Shown here: positions 62,994-64,000 of the stretch, one piece after another
Layout: each line of letters opens with the position of its first letter
Position numbering within the stretch: the first letter of the stretch is position 1
The notes under the pieces: model-generated
What the model saw: only the letters and a program-made list of their open reading frames with translations
Database searches by the model: none
Told to the model about the DNA's origin: nothing
From: Delftia tsuruhatensis
GTDB lineage: Bacteria; Pseudomonadota; Gammaproteobacteria; Burkholderiales; Burkholderiaceae_C
Direction of reading: 5' to 3'
NCBI RefSeq assembly: GCF_903815225.1
Contig: NZ_LR813084.1
Location: 4,860,001-4,924,000 of the forward strand
Length of the DNA stretch: 64,000 nucleotides
Translations under genes and position numbers: made by a program

Positions 62994-63353
62994 ATGCCCC
63001 ATCTCTATGTCGAATACACGGACAACCTCGCCGGCCTGCCCGGCCAGCAGCTGCTGACCGAGATCAACGCCTTCGTCTGCGGCCACCCCAGCATCCAGGA
63101 CGAGGCCGACGTCAAGGCCCGCCTGCTGCCCGTCAGCCAGTTCGAGATCGGCACCGCACCGGCCAACCGCGGCTTCGTCCATGTGCAGCTGCGCCTGCTC
63201 GCAGGCCGCACCGACACGGCCAAGAAGGAGCTGTCCGAAGGCATCGCCGCCGTGCTGCGCCGCCTCACGCCCCAACCGGCCGGCATGCTGGTCCAGCTCA
63301 GCGTGGAAATCGCCGACATGGACAAGGCCAGCTACTTCAAGGGCCGCCTGTAA
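62994..63353 (+). CDS. 5-carboxymethyl-2-hydroxymuconate delta-isomerase-like tautomerase
   Basis: A 119-residue protein of the CHMI (HpaF) branch of the tautomerase superfamily. Pro 2 after the initiator Met is the expected catalytic base (MPHLYVEYTDNL). The family isomerises a homoprotocatechuate-pathway dienol, but no other hpa genes are nearby and stand-alone copies are common, so the substrate is uncertain. CGGAGA precedes the ATG at good spacing; 34 bases after bioF. Confidence 0.85.
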   Translation: MPHLYVEYTDNLAGLPGQQLLTEINAFVCGHPSIQDEADVKARLLPVSQFEIGTAPANRGFVHVQLRLLAGRTDTAKKELSEGIAAVLRRLTPQPAGMLVQLSVEIADMDKASYFKGRL

Positions 63354-63357
63354 ATCC

Positions 63358-64000
63358 TTGCCCGCTACAAGCACCCGCGCACGCTGCGCGCTCTGCCTGC
63401 GCCCCGCGCGCACCTGCCTGTGTGCCCTGGTGCACCCGGTACCGCGCCGGGTGCAGTTGCTGCTGCTCCAGCATCCCGAGGAGGTGTTCCAGGCCAAGGG
63501 CACGGGCCGGCTGCTGCACCTGTGCCTGCCCGCCAGCCGCCTGGCCGAGGGCGAGGCCTTCGACGCACAGGCCTTGCACGCCCTGCTGCACGCCTCCTGG
63601 CAATGCGGCGACAGGCCACGCCAGCCCGTGCTGCTCTACCCGGCGACGCCCCATGGCGAGCAGTCGGGCCTGGCGGCACCCTCGCCCTGGCCGCTGCCCG
63701 CCCCGGGCCCCGAAGGCCTGCGCCTGATCGTGCTCGATGCCACCTGGCGCAAGAGCCGCAAGATGCTCTACCTCAACCCCTTGCTGCAATCGCTGCCGCG
63801 CCTGGCGCTCGACGATCTGCCTCCTTCACGCTACGGCACGCTGCGCAAGGCCCATGCGCCTGGGCAACTGTCCACGCTGGAGGCCGCTGCCTGCGCACTG
63901 GAGCAGCTGGACCCCGCAGGGCCGTCGCTGCGGCCGCTGCATGAGGCGTTCGGCGGACTGCTGGCCATGCATGCCGCACACCGCCCGGCAGTCAGCCCAT
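63358..64000 (+). CDS. DTW domain protein, tRNA-uridine aminocarboxypropyltransferase-like (partial, 3' end outside window)
   Basis: The frame encodes the DTW family. An N-terminal Cys-rich zinc site (RCALCLRPARTCLCALV) is followed by LLLLQHPEEVFQAKGTGRLL and the hallmark LDATWRKSRKML (about residue 125-136). Family members such as TapT transfer a 3-amino-3-carboxypropyl group from SAM to uridine in tRNA. The start is uncertain: TTG at 63358, four bases after the preceding stop, is the only candidate ahead of the zinc motif in frame. The end lies beyond the window. Confidence 0.8.
   Translation, partial: MPATSTRARCALCLRPARTCLCALVHPVPRRVQLLLLQHPEEVFQAKGTGRLLHLCLPASRLAEGEAFDAQALHALLHASWQCGDRPRQPVLLYPATPHGEQSGLAAPSPWPLPAPGPEGLRLIVLDATWRKSRKMLYLNPLLQSLPRLALDDLPPSRYGTLRKAHAPGQLSTLEAAACALEQLDPAGPSLRPLHEAFGGLLAMHAAHRPAVSP

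Noticed and set aside
62994..63353. Calling the tautomerase hpaF of a homoprotocatechuate operon
   Set aside because: No other hpa genes are in the neighbourhood; stand-alone relatives are common.

Overview
The window is 64 kb of high-GC, densely packed Gram-negative DNA with no insertion sequence, tRNA, rRNA or CRISPR array that I could recognise. It looks like the chromosome of a betaproteobacterium of the family Comamonadaceae, probably Delftia or a close relative. The pointers are five orphan Bug (TctC-type) solute receptors, an Omp32-like porin, many LysR regulators paired with catabolic genes, a complete nicotinate pathway, and ordinary betaproteobacterial housekeeping genes such as the DUF3460 protein beside a BamE-like lipoprotein. 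The genus is an inference, not a match.

Left part (1-29.5 kb), accessory metabolism. After a cut-off SCO/SenC gene come small regulator-plus-target units: an alpha/beta hydrolase; a lipoprotein hydrolase with LysR genes on both sides; a Bug receptor; a MocR-type regulator divergent from an EamA exporter; a TetR repressor divergent from an MFS transporter. A minus-strand operon (16.2 to 10.2 kb) encodes an acyl-CoA dehydrogenase, a Bug receptor, an NDP-forming acyl-CoA synthetase, an alpha/beta hydrolase and a LysR regulator, divergent from an MmgE/PrpD protein. It reads as uptake, CoA activation and oxidation of an unknown organic acid. From 20.8 to 27.6 kb a plus-strand run joins a Bug receptor, a ModA-like binding protein, a porin, muconate cycloisomerase (catB), muconolactone isomerase (catC) and two more Bug receptors. 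No catechol dioxygenase is present.

Middle part (29.5-50.2 kb), formate and nicotinate. An NAD-dependent molybdenum formate dehydrogenase operon has its gamma and beta subunits fused into one protein and lacks fdsC. A MarR regulator resembling NicR/BpsR, a secreted unknown protein and a NiaP-like transporter follow. Then comes the full aerobic nicotinate pathway: nicA with a triheme cytochrome subunit and nicC on the minus strand; nicE, nicD, nicX, nicF and a molybdenum subunit on the plus strand. Together they take nicotinate through 6-hydroxynicotinate, 2,5-dihydroxypyridine, N-formylmaleamate, maleamate and maleate to fumarate. NicD releases formate, which the neighbouring formate dehydrogenase could oxidise. 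The most unusual point is nicotinate hydroxylase: its large subunit is split in two, and the cytochrome-bearing half keeps a decayed molybdopterin-like domain.

Right part (50.2-64 kb), housekeeping. This holds Mrp/ApbC, a membrane protein with a possible Mrr-like domain, a patatin phospholipase, metG, lipoproteins, a YitT membrane protein, DUF3460, scpA, queE, queD, panD, bioA-bioD-bioF, a CHMI-type tautomerase and a cut-off DTW-domain tRNA-modifying enzyme.
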